A stretch of DNA of 64,000 bases, from NCBI GenBank assembly GCA_014204435.1, contig JACHLF010000002.1, positions 186,001 through 250,000 on the forward strand. The letters are read 5' to 3'. Under the pieces are notes generated by a model, which was not told the origin of the DNA, ran no database searches, and was given only the letters and a program-made list of their open reading frames with translations. This document shows positions 7,942-19,061 of the stretch, one piece after another (the stretch's first letter is position 1; every line of letters starts with the position of its first letter). A program made the translations under genes and the position numbers. Source of the DNA: Mycobacteroides chelonae (GTDB taxonomy: Bacteria > Actinomycetota > Actinomycetes > Mycobacteriales > Mycobacteriaceae).

Positions 7942-10458
7942 TTACTCGCTCTCGGCGCCGACCGTACCGTCATCGGGGTCGGCGTCCCCCTCATCGGCAT
8001 TATGCGCGATTGCCAACAGGGTGTCGCCCTCTCCGAGGTTCATCAACCGAACGCCCTTGGTCTGGCGGCCGGCCTTGCGGACCTGTTTCGCGATAGTGCG
8101 GATGACACCGCCGCCGGAGGTGATGGCGTACAGCTCGGACTCCTCGTCCACGACGAGCGCACCCACCAGGGAGCCACGACGCGGGTCGTACTGAACCGTC
8201 AGCACACCCTTACCGCCGCGGCCCTGCACCGGGTACTCCTCGATCGCGGTGCGCTTGGAGTAGCCGCCCGAGGTGGCCACCAGCAGGTAGGTGCCCTCGC
8301 GAACGACGTTGAGCGATAACAGCTCGTCCTCGCCGTTGAACCGCATGCCCTGCACACCGGAGGTGGCGCGGCCCATGGGCCGCAACGCCTCGTCGGTGGC
8401 ACTGAACCGGATGGACTGGCCGTGTGCCGAGACCAGCAGCAAGTCGTCCTCGGCGGCGCACAGCACCGCACCCACCAACTCGTCGCCGTCGCGCAGGTTG
8501 ACGGCCACCAGGCCACCGCTGCGGTTGGAGTCGAACTCGGTGAGCTTGGACTTCTTCACCAGACCGTTCTTGGTGGCGAGCACGAGGTAGGGCTGATCCT
8601 CGTAACCCTTGATCTGGATGACCTGCGCGATGCGCTCCTCGGGCTGGAAGGCCAGCAGGTTGGCGACATGCTGGCCGCGCGCGGTGCGCGCGGCCTCGGG
8701 CAGGTCGTACGCCTTGGCGCGGTAGACGCGGCCCTTCGTGGTGAAGAACAGGATCCAGTCATGCGTGGAGCACACGAAGAAGTGCTTGACGATGTCGTCC
8801 TGCTTCAGGCCCGCACCCTGCACGCCCTTACCGCCCCGCTTCTGGCTGCGGTACAGATCGGTCTTGGTGCGCTTGGCATATCCGGTTTCGGTGATGGTGA
8901 CGACGACGTCCTCGCGTGCGATGAGGTCTTCGTCGGCGACATCTCCATCCGCCGAAATGATGCGCGTGCGGCGGTCGTCGCCGTAGCGTTCGACGAGCTC
9001 GCTGAGTTCGTCGCGGACGATGGCGCGCTGGCGTTCCGGCTTGGCCAGGATGTCCTCGAGGTCGGCGATCTCGGCCTCGATCTTGGCCAGATCGTCGATG
9101 ATCTTCTGGCGCTCCAGGGCCGCCAGGCGACGCAGCTGCATGTCGAGGATGGCCTGCGCCTGAATCTCGTCGACGTCAAGCAGCTCGATCAGGCCCGCGC
9201 GGGCGATGTCGACGGTCTGCGAGGCGCGGATCAACGCGATCACTTCGTCAAGGGCGTCAAGGGCTTTGACCAGACCGCGCAAGATGTGCGCGCGCTCGTT
9301 GGCCTTGCGCAACCGGTAGCGGGTACGCCGGACGATGACGTCCAACTGGTGATTGACGTAGAGCCGGATCAGCTGATCCAGGCGCAGTGTGCGCGGCACA
9401 CCGTCGACGATCGACAGCATGTTGGCCCCGAAGCTCGTCTGCAGCTGGGTGTGCTTGTAGAGGTTGTTCAGCACCACCTTGGCCACGGCATCGCGCTTGA
9501 GCACCACCACAATTCGCAGGCCGACACGGTCGGAGCTCTGGTCTTCGATGTTGGAGATGCCGGCGATCTTGCCGTCGCGCACCTGCTCGGCGATCGAGGT
9601 GATGAAGTTGTCGTGGTTGACCTGGTACGGCAACTCGGTGATCACCAAAGACGTTCTGCCCTTGGAGTCTTCCTCGATCTCGGCCACACCGCGCATGCGA
9701 ATGGAACCGCGGCCGGTGGTGTAGGCGTCGTGAATGCCTTGTGTCCCAACGATCAGACCCGAAGTCGGGAAGTCGGGGCCGGTGATCTTCTCACAGACCG
9801 CCTTAAGGGTGGTCTCCTCATCGGCCTCGTGGTTGTCCAGCGCCCAGTAGACCGCCTCGGCCAGCTCGCGCAGGTTGTGCGGAGGCATGTTGGTGGCCAT
9901 ACCGACGGCGATGCCGCCGCTGCCGTTGGCGAGCAGATTCGGGAACCGGCTCGGCAGCACGGTCGGCTCCATGACCCGGCCGTCGTAGTTCGGAATGAAA
10001 TCGACTGTTTCCTCATCGATTTCACGCAGCATCTCCATGGCCAGCGGGGTCAGCCGGGCCTCGGTGTAACGCATGGCGGCGGCGGGATCGTTACCCGGCG
10101 AGCCGAAGTTTCCTTGGCCGTCCACCAGCGGGTAGCGCAGCGACCAGGGCTGTGCCATGCGGACCAAGGTGTCGTAGATGGAGGCATCACCGTGGGGGTG
10201 GTAATTGCCCATGGTCTCGGCGACCGAGCGCGCCGACTTGGCGTGGCTGCGGTCGGGCCGGAAGCCGGAGTCGTACATCGCGTACAGGACGCGGCGGTGT
10301 ACGGGCTTGAGCCCGTCGCGTACTTCGGGGAGGGCGCGGCCCACGATGACGCTCATGGCGTAATCGATGTAGCTGCGCTGCATCTCCTGCTGGATGTCTA
10401 CCGGTTCGATGCGGTCGACGGCGTCGTCACCGCCGGGGGGCAGCGTTGTGTCGGTCAT
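7942..10458 (-). CDS. gyrA: DNA gyrase subunit A
   Basis: The product aligns over its whole length with mycobacterial GyrA and has no intein. It contains the catalytic region around AMRYTEARL (active-site Tyr), the quinolone region [15 protein letters not shown], the coiled-coil tower and the C-terminal DNA-wrapping domain with a [11 protein letters not shown]yrA-box motif. The start at 10458 matches the usual MTDTTLPP beginning; an in-frame ATG at 10473 would add five residues. With that start, the quinolone-region residues are Ala92 (E. coli Ser83 position) and Asp96 (Asp87 position), the wild-type mycobacterial state. With GyrB it introduces negative supercoils. Unlike in most mycobacteria, gyrB is not adjacent. 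Confidence 0.97.
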   Translation of the reverse strand: MTDTTLPPGGDDAVDRIEPVDIQQEMQRSYIDYAMSVIVGRALPEVRDGLKPVHRRVLYAMYDSGFRPDRSHAKSARSVAETMGNYHPHGDASIYDTLVRMAQPWSLRYPLVDGQGNFGSPGNDPAAAMRYTEARLTPLAMEMLREIDEETVDFIPNYDGRVMEPTVLPSRFPNLLANGSGGIAVGMATNMPPHNLRELAEAVYWALDNHEADEETTLKAVCEKITGPDFPTSGLIVGTQGIHDAYTTGRGSIRMRGVAEIEEDSKGRTSLVITELPYQVNHDNFITSIAEQVRDGKIAGISNIEDQSSDRVGLRIVVVLKRDAVAKVVLNNLYKHTQLQTSFGANMLSIVDGVPRTLRLDQLIRLYVNHQLDVIVRRTRYRLRKANERAHILRGLVKALDALDEVIALIRASQTVDIARAGLIELLDVDEIQAQAILDMQLRRLAALERQKIIDDLAKIEAEIADLEDILAKPERQRAIVRDELSELVERYGDDRRTRIISADGDVADEDLIAREDVVVTITETGYAKRTKTDLYRSQKRGGKGVQGAGLKQDDIVKHFFVCSTHDWILFFTTKGRVYRAKAYDLPEAARTARGQHVANLLAFQPEERIAQVIQIKGYEDQPYLVLATKNGLVKKSKLTEFDSNRSGGLVAVNLRDGDELVGAVLCAAEDDLLLVSAHGQSIRFSATDEALRPMGRATSGVQGMRFNGEDELLSLNVVREGTYLLVATSGGYSKRTAIEEYPVQGRGGKGVLTVQYDPRRGSLVGALVVDEESELYAITSGGGVIRTIAKQVRKAGRQTKGVRLMNLGEGDTLLAIAHNADEGDADPDDGTVGAESE

Positions 10459-10584
10459 GTACTCCTCGTTCATGCTCCGCCCGGGGAAGGCCGGGCAACC
10501 TCACCAGCCTAGTCACTTGTCCGACCGATTTCCCGGATGCAGACCCGTGCGTCGTTCTCAGCGGCTTTAGATGCCGATATTTCA

Positions 10585-10597
10585 AGTATCCGATACT
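10585..10597. promoter_or_regulatory. Palindrome AGTATC-C-GATACT upstream of the methyltransferase gene
   Basis: A perfect 13-bp inverted repeat lies in the divergent gyrA/methyltransferase spacer, 61 bp before the start of the methyltransferase gene. A dimeric repressor site is the simplest explanation, but no regulator gene is adjacent. Confidence 0.4.
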
Positions 10598-10657
10598 GTT
10601 TGTAACGCAGGTGTGAGCCGCAACAAGGCGGCCAGGACCGAATGGGAGCTGCCAGCC

Positions 10658-11578
10658 ATGACCACTCTGACTACCGATTTCACCGAGGAGTCAACCGGCG
10701 AACGTTTCCGCCGCTGGGCCGACGAGTGGCGGCGTATGGCGGCCGTCGCGGTGTCGAACGCCGACGGCCCCAAGACCGGGATGGTGTACGACATCGTCGG
10801 GCCACAGAACCTGTTCGGGGAGGAATCGCTCTTCATCAACTTCGGGTACTGGCGTGATCACCCGACGACCCTCGACGACGCGAGCCGCGACCTCGCACGA
10901 CTCGTTGCCTCCAGCGCCGGATTCACCCCCTCCGATGTGGTGGTGGATTGCGGTTGCGGCTACGGCGATCAGGACATTCTGTGGGCCAACGAGTTCAAGG
11001 TGAAGAAGATCACCGGAGTCAACATCGCCGAGGAGCAGATCGCCATCTCGACCAAACGCGTCGCCGCCGCCGAACTGTCCGAGACCGTCTCCTACGTCAA
11101 GGCGTCGGCCACCGACCTGCCGTTCGACAACGCATCCTGCACCAAGGTGGTGGCGCTGGAGTCGGCGTTTCACTTCCCCTCGCGCATCGACTTCTTCCGT
11201 GAGGCGCTGCGCGTGCTCAAACCCGGCGGACGGCTGGTGACCGCGGACATCGTTCCGCGGCGCACCGCGCTCACGGCACTGGCACGTAACCAGGTGGCCC
11301 GGCGCGGCTGGCGGGGCGCCCCGGCCAGCGCGGTGCCCTGGGCCCTCGACGTGGAGGGTTACCGGGATCTGCTGCTGGACACGGGCTTTACGCGTGCCGA
11401 GACCTGGTCGATTGCCAACGACGTCTATCCACCGCTGTCCAAGTTCCTGGCCAAGCGGCTGCGTCAGCCGGATATGCAGCACGTCAACCCGCTGTTGCGT
11501 GCCCAGTTCAACTCGGTGGGTATGCGGATCTTTTCGCTGCATTCGGACTACATCGTCGCGGTGGCACACAAGGCGTAA
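10658..11578 (+). CDS. SAM-dependent methyltransferase (class I, UbiE/cyclopropane-synthase-like fold)
   Basis: The 306-residue protein has a Rossmann methyltransferase core: VVVDCGCGYGDQD (motif I, glycine-rich SAM loop), GVNIAEEQI (motif II acidic/Asn strand end), ASATDLPFDNASC (motif IV region) and LRVLKPGGRLVTADI (post-I motif). The FINFGYW segment before motif I resembles the region seen in small-molecule and lipid methyltransferases such as the mycolate- and sugar-modifying types. ATG 10658 is chosen because GGAG lies 10 bp before it; an upstream in-frame start exists at 10571. Substrate unknown. A palindromic site upstream suggests regulated expression. Confidence 0.8.
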   Translation: MTTLTTDFTEESTGERFRRWADEWRRMAAVAVSNADGPKTGMVYDIVGPQNLFGEESLFINFGYWRDHPTTLDDASRDLARLVASSAGFTPSDVVVDCGCGYGDQDILWANEFKVKKITGVNIAEEQIAISTKRVAAAELSETVSYVKASATDLPFDNASCTKVVALESAFHFPSRIDFFREALRVLKPGGRLVTADIVPRRTALTALARNQVARRGWRGAPASAVPWALDVEGYRDLLLDTGFTRAETWSIANDVYPPLSKFLAKRLRQPDMQHVNPLLRAQFNSVGMRIFSLHSDYIVAVAHKA

Positions 11579-11620
11579 AACGCCTCAGTGCAAGGCCTTT
11601 CCTTCGGCCAGTAACTCGAC

Positions 11621-12157
11621 CTACTGAGCGATGCGGCGGACCCGGGTCTCCGGCTTCTTGATGGTGGTGAGCCGGAACAGGAAAGGCCAGCGGGCCGTCT
11701 TGCTGAGAGACTCGAAAAACGTCAGGGCTGTCGGCGTGGCCCGCAGCGCCCGCGCGAAATCGTCGGGAACCTCGATCGTGGCCTGCGAGCTGTAAGCGGC
11801 GTCCCAGCGTCCATCGGCCTTGGCGGCCTATACTTCTCGTTGGCCTGCGAGCCGCAGGCGACCCTCCAGCGCGAGCCGCTCGATGTGGCCGGCATTGATC
11901 TTCGACCAGGTGCCGCGTGGGCGCCGTGGAGTGAACATGCGCAGGGCGTACTGCTCATCGAGCGATTTGGCCTGTCCGTCGATCCACCCGGAGCACAGTG
12001 CCTCTTCCAGAGCTTCCTTGTGATTGACGCTGGGGATGCCGCTGGCCTTCTTGGCCATCTTGATCCAGACGCCAGGGGAGTTCTCATGGTTCTCCTCCAG
12101 CCATGCTTCCCAGTCTTGTTGGGAGGCAAAGAAGATTATCGGCTTCTCCGGCGGCAT
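11621..12157 (-). pseudogene. YdeI/OmpD-associated family protein with a premature amber codon
   Basis: From ATG 12157 the frame encodes a YdeI-type protein (FFASQQDWEAWLEENHENSPG, then EEALCSGWIDGQ, then RRPRGTWSKINAGHIERL). It meets TAG at 11828-11830 (codon 110), then stays open in the same frame to 11621, giving AAKADGRWDAAYSSQ and a FLFRLTTIKKPETR tail that completes the family's usual length of about 180 residues. A single substitution therefore explains the break. The family is small, cytoplasmic and of unclear function. Confidence 0.85.
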
Positions 12158-12364
12158 GGGGTCACCCTACGGGTGCGCGGTGACAGGGTTCGTTCTGAAC
12201 CGCATAGGCTTCGACTTCTTCGGCATCCAGGGGCGGGTACAGATGGGCGCCGATTCATGCATACACCCCTCACGGGCTCCGTCGAAGAAAGTTCAGGAAA
12301 GATGGAACCGAACCGGGGGTAGGGGCGTCGTATCCATTTGAGAGCAGGTTTCTGGAGGCGGAGC

Positions 12365-12763
12365 ATGACGGATAAGAAATACGACTTCGATCTGGGCGGG
12401 ATGGACCCAACCGCGCAGCGGAGTGCGGCCAACGATGCGGGCAAGGTGCTGCACATGGAGGAGAAGGCTGGCCAAACCGTGGCCAAGGAACTACTCCCTG
12501 CCCTAGATCTCATCAACGAGGCGCTAACCCTCGCCGAGGGAGCCGGGCGCGTCGAGGGATTCGGAGCACTAAATACCGGAAACAAGGCCATGCAGCACTA
12601 CCGCAAGCAAGCGCCCGAGATGGTGACCCACCTGACAGATTTGAAGAAGGACTGTCAGGACAAAATTGACCACTTGCTAGCGATGGAAGTGCTGTACAAC
12701 AACATGGAGGCCTACAACGCGGGCCGCATCTTCGACCACAAGCTAACGGTCGAGTACAAATGA
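12365..12763 (+). CDS. Small helical protein, possible ESX/type VII substrate
   Basis: ATG 12365 is preceded by GGAGGCGGAGC, a strong ribosome site. The 132-residue product has no signal peptide or membrane segment and appears almost wholly alpha-helical, with a GAGRVEGFGALNTG hinge about half-way, roughly a helix-turn-helix hairpin as in WXG100/EspC-like proteins, but no clear WxG motif. Its stop overlaps the start of a lipoprotein gene by 4 bp. A third gene with a WTG motif follows, so a role in a secreted complex is plausible. I do not recognise a named family. Confidence 0.6.
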   Translation: MTDKKYDFDLGGMDPTAQRSAANDAGKVLHMEEKAGQTVAKELLPALDLINEALTLAEGAGRVEGFGALNTGNKAMQHYRKQAPEMVTHLTDLKKDCQDKIDHLLAMEVLYNNMEAYNAGRIFDHKLTVEYK

Positions 12764-13362
12764 CTAGCCTGTCCCGACTGGTGCTGTTGACGGCGGGGGC
12801 TCTCACCGCCGGCGGCTGCGGTAGTGCTGTCTCTGGCGACGCCGTTTCGGCAACGGTCACGGCCTCTTCAAACACCCTCACGAGGGCCGGGTCCTCCCCC
12901 GCGGTGAGCAATACCCTTCCTGCGCCACATGCGCCTCCCGATCACAACAGTGACGGCACAACGTTCGATCCATGCCTGACCTATAGTGCCGCGGAGCTGA
13001 TGGCGTGGGGTGTTGATCCAGCCTCCGTGGAAGACGCCGCTGACGGGCTCCAGCGAGGTTGCATCTGGAAAGGCGACGGCTGGGTACTTCAGCAATTGGT
13101 GAACAATCAGACGATCGCTGACTACCTCAACCTCGATAACTACCCCGACGCTCGTCCGCTGAATGTCGCTGGCCTTCAGGGATCTGTGGACCGTGGACAG
13201 CAGAAGGGCACGACCTTTTGTTCTGTGCAGATTCCGTCGCAGAAATCGGCCGTTGCGACTCTTGTCAGCGTTCGGGATAGCAAGGCCGAGAAGGTGATAC
13301 CCGACGCGTGTGTCAAGGCTGTCGAGATCGCCACTGCTACCGCGGGAAAGCTCCCGAAATGA
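12760..13362 (+). CDS. DUF3558-type lipoprotein
   Basis: The 200-residue protein begins with a short signal peptide and an AGGC lipobox-like site (Cys20), then a Ser/Thr/Pro-rich linker (about 25-70). Its folded domain starts at FDPCLTYSAAELMAWGV, the opening of the DUF3558 family, with further Cys at the CIWKG and FCSVQ motifs and a late DACVKAVEIA segment that may form disulfides. It would be anchored on the outer face of the plasma membrane. Translation is coupled to the gene upstream (ATGA overlap) and it sits 18 bp before the WTG-motif gene, so the three form one operon. Confidence 0.8.
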   Translation: MTSLSRLVLLTAGALTAGGCGSAVSGDAVSATVTASSNTLTRAGSSPAVSNTLPAPHAPPDHNSDGTTFDPCLTYSAAELMAWGVDPASVEDAADGLQRGCIWKGDGWVLQQLVNNQTIADYLNLDNYPDARPLNVAGLQGSVDRGQQKGTTFCSVQIPSQKSAVATLVSVRDSKAEKVIPDACVKAVEIATATAGKLPK

Positions 13363-13380
13363 TCCAAGAGGGGAACGATC

Positions 13381-14580
13381 ATGTCCGGTGACGGCTGGGA
13401 TGGCATGTCACATGCGGAAATTGTCGGGAAACTGGGTGAACTCAGACCCGACAATGCCTTCAGCTTGGCTCAAAAGTGGAGCGATATATACACAAAGGTC
13501 TCTGACGCTGCCGAGCACTACACCCGAGCGTCCAGCATTATGCAGCCAATCTGGACAGGTGAGGGGCCGGAGACGGCACGCGCGGCACTTAACGCCAAAT
13601 ACCAAGAGCTCCAGGCCGAAGATGGCATCCCTACCAAGGCCGGAAAGCTGCAGAATGCACTGTTTCAGGATGGGGCTTGCCTAACCAACGCGGGTTACGT
13701 TCCACAGCAGTATCCCGTACCTCCCCAGGACACCGATAAGGACGCCAAGCAAAAGCTTCTAGAAGCCGTTCGGGCCGAGGCGCAGCGCCTCTATACCGAA
13801 CCACTCAGTGTCGATAGGCCCGAGGTTGATGAGGCCAAGCAAGGTTCTCCGATGGGCTCGATGCCTCAAGGATCCGGCGGGGGAGGCGGTGAAGGCGGCG
13901 GCAACTCGGGTGGTGGTTCCGGTAACAATCTCCAGTCCTCGGGCGGCGGCACCGACGGCCTGGCCAACAAGGACACCAAGCCACAGCTCGCCAACGGCGA
14001 GGGGCAGAACGGACAAGGGCAAGGCGCCGGTTCGGGTTCCGGAGCTGGCTCCGGCGGCGGGCAAGGCTCCGGCTCCGGCTCGGGTACTGGCGGAAGCTCG
14101 CCGTTTGGATCTGGAACCGGTACGGGCACAGGTGGTTCCGGCCTCCCACTAGGAGCTACGACCGCCGCCGGTTACGGCTCCTCCGGTTCTGCAGGCGGGA
14201 CAGGCCTCGCCTCGGGAACTGCCGGCGGTGCCAGCGCATTGCGAGCCGGCGGCGGACTTCCCGGCGGAGCCACCAGCGGAGCCGGCACCAACCCGGCCGC
14301 CGTTGGCGCTGCCGGAGTGCGCGGCGGCGCGATGGGTCCTATGGGCATGATGGGAGGCGCGGGCGCCCACGGTAAGGGCGGTCACGACGAGGACGACGAC
14401 CACGAAACCCCGGCTATCCTGATCAACCTTGACAACACCTACGAGTTCATGGGCGATCTACCCAAGGCATCACCAGCTGTAATCGGCGACTGGAGCGAGC
14501 AGGAGAAGGCCGACAAGCAAGCGCAGGAACGTGAGAAGCAGCGCTACAAAAAGCTCGGCTGGGACGTCAAATACGAATGA
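13381..14580 (+). CDS. Large Gly-rich WXG/PPE-like protein, putative type VII secretion substrate
   Basis: The first about 120 residues are helical with IWTGEGPETARAAL, a W-x-G turn as in WXG100/PPE and EspB-like proteins. A spacer follows and then a long Gly/Ser/Ala-rich region (about 160-325). The C-terminus is acidic then charged (GHDEDDDHETPAI followed by a Glu/Lys-rich tail ending WDVKYE). No Sec signal is present. ATG 13381 has AGAGGGGAACG upstream. This three-part layout (helical head, low-complexity middle, folded tail) is common in ESX substrates. It is the last gene of a three-gene operon and is followed by a strong hairpin. Confidence 0.65.
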   Translation: MSGDGWDGMSHAEIVGKLGELRPDNAFSLAQKWSDIYTKVSDAAEHYTRASSIMQPIWTGEGPETARAALNAKYQELQAEDGIPTKAGKLQNALFQDGACLTNAGYVPQQYPVPPQDTDKDAKQKLLEAVRAEAQRLYTEPLSVDRPEVDEAKQGSPMGSMPQGSGGGGGEGGGNSGGGSGNNLQSSGGGTDGLANKDTKPQLANGEGQNGQGQGAGSGSGAGSGGGQGSGSGSGTGGSSPFGSGTGTGTGGSGLPLGATTAAGYGSSGSAGGTGLASGTAGGASALRAGGGLPGGATSGAGTNPAAVGAAGVRGGAMGPMGMMGGAGAHGKGGHDEDDDHETPAILINLDNTYEFMGDLPKASPAVIGDWSEQEKADKQAQEREKQRYKKLGWDVKYE

Positions 14581-14585
14581 GCTGG

Positions 14586-14624
14586 AACGACTTTGAGTGA
14601 CTTGCTTTGTCACCCAAAGTCGTT
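14586..14624. terminator. Bidirectional hairpin between convergent operons
   Basis: The arms AACGACTTTGAGTGAC (14586-14601) and GTCACCCAAAGTCGTT (14609-14624) pair with one mismatch around a 7-nt loop. The hairpin fills the gap between the 13381-14580 gene and the convergent lipoprotein gene. There is no clear T-run, typical of mycobacterial intrinsic terminators. Confidence 0.75.
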
Positions 14625-14628
14625 AGCG

Positions 14629-15225
14629 CTACTTGGCCCAACCCAACTTCTTGTTGGCCTCAGCGATCACGGGCGCTGAGAAGTCACACCATGTCTGGTC
14701 GGCGGGCAAGGCGGCATCAGTGACGGCTGCCTCGCCCGGCTCGAATTCAAACTGGGCTATGTTGTCCTCTGGCCCTAAGAGCCCGACACCGCACTCGCTC
14801 GGTTCATCCTTCATGACGTAGATATCAGCGCCCGCGGACTTCAGAATTCTGAGGTGAATTGCCCGGAAATTGGCGGCGCCCGTCGAATTCTTGAACAGCT
14901 TCACATTAAGCACGTCCTGCCCACCCGCATCCTCATAGTCGCATTGCTGGATACCGGTACCGTCTTCATCCATCGCACGCGCCTTGATCGGTGTAACACC
15001 CTGTAGGGCTAAACGTTCCGGCGCGACGAGGCTGCAAGGCTCCGTGGTAGGGGTAAACGGCTGGTATCCCGAGTCTTTGGTCTCGGATGACTGTGTGGTC
15101 GTGGCAGCCGCTGAACTATACGGCGTCGAAGAAGGCGTGTGAGTGACCTCGGTCTTCTGTGATCCGCACCCGGCGCTGAGAAGCCCGACTACGGCGACCG
15201 AAACCAACAATGCTCTTTTGCTCAT
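14629..15225 (-). CDS. DUF3558-type lipoprotein
   Basis: From ATG 15225 the protein (198 residues) has a signal peptide ending in an SAGC lipobox (Cys20), a Ser/Thr-rich linker and a folded domain with conserved Cys residues (PCSLVAPERLALQGV, then QCDYED, then SECGVG, then TWCDF). This is the same family layout as the lipoprotein at 12760-13362, though sequence identity is low. It is the third gene of a minus-strand unit after the WXG-like 403-residue protein and a 79-residue protein, mirroring the neighbouring plus-strand operon. Confidence 0.8.
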   Translation of the reverse strand: MSKRALLVSVAVVGLLSAGCGSQKTEVTHTPSSTPYSSAAATTTQSSETKDSGYQPFTPTTEPCSLVAPERLALQGVTPIKARAMDEDGTGIQQCDYEDAGGQDVLNVKLFKNSTGAANFRAIHLRILKSAGADIYVMKDEPSECGVGLLGPEDNIAQFEFEPGEAAVTDAALPADQTWCDFSAPVIAEANKKLGWAK

Positions 15226-15226
15226 A

Positions 15227-15466
15227 TCACTTCCGCTTGTTCGTACCGAACGGATCTTTGAAGGCATAGAAGTCGTCCTCCTCCAAATCTGTTGGAGTAG
15301 GAAGCTTTTGCGGTTCGGGGGCAGCCTGTCTGCGCTCGGTGAAACTCGGATCAATCGGCGTATCGATATACCGTTCACCAGCCAGTCGAACAGCCTCCAT
15401 CTCCGCAACACCATCGGTGACTTTACGCACCAGCTCCTGTAGCGCCGGGTCGAGTGGAATCTCCAT
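15227..15466 (-). CDS. Small hydrophilic protein between WXG-like and lipoprotein genes
   Basis: ATG 15466 overlaps the previous stop by 1 bp and gives 79 residues; a longer reading from 15484 is possible. The product has an N-terminal helix (ALQELVRKVTDGVAEMEAVR) and a Pro/Glu-rich, probably disordered tail ending FGTNKRK. No signal peptide or membrane segment. Tight coupling on both sides (1-bp overlap upstream, next start 1 bp after its stop) suggests a partner or chaperone of the 403-residue protein. Family not recognised. Confidence 0.6.
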   Translation of the reverse strand: MEIPLDPALQELVRKVTDGVAEMEAVRLAGERYIDTPIDPSFTERRQAAPEPQKLPTPTDLEEDDFYAFKDPFGTNKRK

Positions 15467-16677
15467 CACTTGCCATCCTCCCACGGCGACCCCCCCGTGC
15501 CGCCGGAATAGCCGTCGCCGGGTGCGGCCTGGTAACTCGGCGCTGCCAACACCGCCGCGGGCAGATCCTTGACCAGTTGCTTCGCAGCATCACTCTCGAC
15601 ACCAGCCTTGCCCAGCGCGTTATCCACCGCCTTGTTCAACGCGTCCTGTCCCTTGGCTTTCAGATACTCGGCCGGGTCCTCGAAGAACTCGATAACAGAC
15701 TTCACCAAGTCAACCGCCTTCTGGACCTGGTCGACTAGCTTTTGGGCTTCCTGAAAAACCTCGTAGAGGATGGCGGCCAAACGCTCCACCTGCCAAGCGG
15801 TTCCGGCGATCGGAATCTTCTTCGCTAGAACCTTCAGGGCGTCCTTCCAGTTGTCGATCTGGACTTCCTGTTTCAGCTTTTCGACCACCATGTCAACGAT
15901 CGTTTTGATCAACTTCTTGATCTGCTCCACCAGCACGTCCAGGCAGTCCTTGATGACCTTCGTCAGAGGGGCCTCGGCCTCGAGTGCCTTGCTTAGCTTC
16001 TTCGCGTATTCATCAAAGGCCTGGGCCGCTTTACCATCCCAATGCGACTTGGACTGGTTGGTCATCGATTCAAGTGATTTGCCCGCACCCTCCATGCCCT
16101 TGCCGGCCTTCTCATACACGTTGCCTATGCGGGTCAACTCGGCCCAGTTGCCAACGAGCTTTTCGAACGTGTCGTTGATCGGGCTCCATCCTGAGACCTT
16201 CTGGATCGCCTCGTCGGCATCAGCAACCCATGCCGCCTTCTCCCGCACAATCGACACCACATCGGCCACCTCGTGCTCGGGCGCCGTCAGGTCGGGAGTG
16301 TCGCCTGTCGCGAGGTGTGGAGCCGTCGTCGTCGCATCGCCATCACGCCTCGAATCATGTCCAGGCAGCGGCGATGCGGCGACCCGGATCCTGGCCCCGG
16401 ATTTGTTTTCTTGTTCTTTGTAGGTGTTGGCCAGCGAGATCAATTCATTGCCGGTCATGTACATCGCGACCTGTCGCTTGTCGTACCGCTGCGATGTCTT
16501 GGTTTTTGTTGCCTCGAACGGCCCCTTCAACTGGGACATGAGGCCTTCCCAGCCGTCCTTTGGGCCAGCCTCTGCGTCGACCAAACCCTGAACCTTGCCC
16601 AGGTACCCGGCTAGATCCTCGACGCCGCCACCAAAACCCGCGAGCTTTGCGATGTCGACACTGAACTTCTCACCCAT
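15466..16677 (-). CDS. WXG-type helical protein, putative type VII secretion substrate
   Basis: The 403-residue protein has no Sec signal. A first helical section (about 1-100) precedes a linker. A second section carries SHWDGKAAQAFDEYAKKLSK (about 212-231), a typical W-x-G turn with the YxxxL-like helix after it. The centre is a long Lys/Val/Ile-rich helical segment with amphipathic runs (VIKDCLDVLVEQIKKLIKTI) that could contact membranes, and the tail is Gly/Ser-rich. It heads an operon with a 79-residue protein and a DUF3558-type lipoprotein. A secreted ESX substrate, possibly membrane-active, is the best reading; no catalytic motif is visible. Confidence 0.65.
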   Translation of the reverse strand: MGEKFSVDIAKLAGFGGGVEDLAGYLGKVQGLVDAEAGPKDGWEGLMSQLKGPFEATKTKTSQRYDKRQVAMYMTGNELISLANTYKEQENKSGARIRVAASPLPGHDSRRDGDATTTAPHLATGDTPDLTAPEHEVADVVSIVREKAAWVADADEAIQKVSGWSPINDTFEKLVGNWAELTRIGNVYEKAGKGMEGAGKSLESMTNQSKSHWDGKAAQAFDEYAKKLSKALEAEAPLTKVIKDCLDVLVEQIKKLIKTIVDMVVEKLKQEVQIDNWKDALKVLAKKIPIAGTAWQVERLAAILYEVFQEAQKLVDQVQKAVDLVKSVIEFFEDPAEYLKAKGQDALNKAVDNALGKAGVESDAAKQLVKDLPAAVLAAPSYQAAPGDGYSGGTGGSPWEDGK

Positions 16678-16808
16678 CTAGACAATCCCTCCGGCTGCTT
16701 TTCGTACTCGTACGTACGACGGCAGAACATCGGGATCGGTTCCATCGGAGCCAAAAGATTCAAGATCAAATTGAATCCGCAACTATCTCGCCGGTTGGGC
16801 GAGCACCA

Positions 16809-19022
<2,214 letters not shown>

Positions 19023-19061
19023 CTAGACGCCGGTTCTACGGCACGGCGCGGCGATGAGCCC

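Noticed and set aside
7051..8319. Open frame opposite the DUF3566 gene and gyrA end
   Set aside because: It runs across the junction of two well-supported minus-strand genes in antisense and has biased Ser/Arg composition typical of shadows.
8422..10512. Very long open frame opposite gyrA (696 codons)
   Set aside because: It is the antisense shadow of a high-GC gene; no ribosome site, no known domain, and gyrA explains the region fully.
12513..12911. Minus-strand frame over the ESX-like operon
   Set aside because: Shadow of two tightly coupled plus-strand genes.
13870..14340. Short repeats that could suggest a CRISPR array
   Set aside because: They are Gly/Ser codon repeats inside one reading frame, without regular spacer lengths. 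No CRISPR array was seen in the window.
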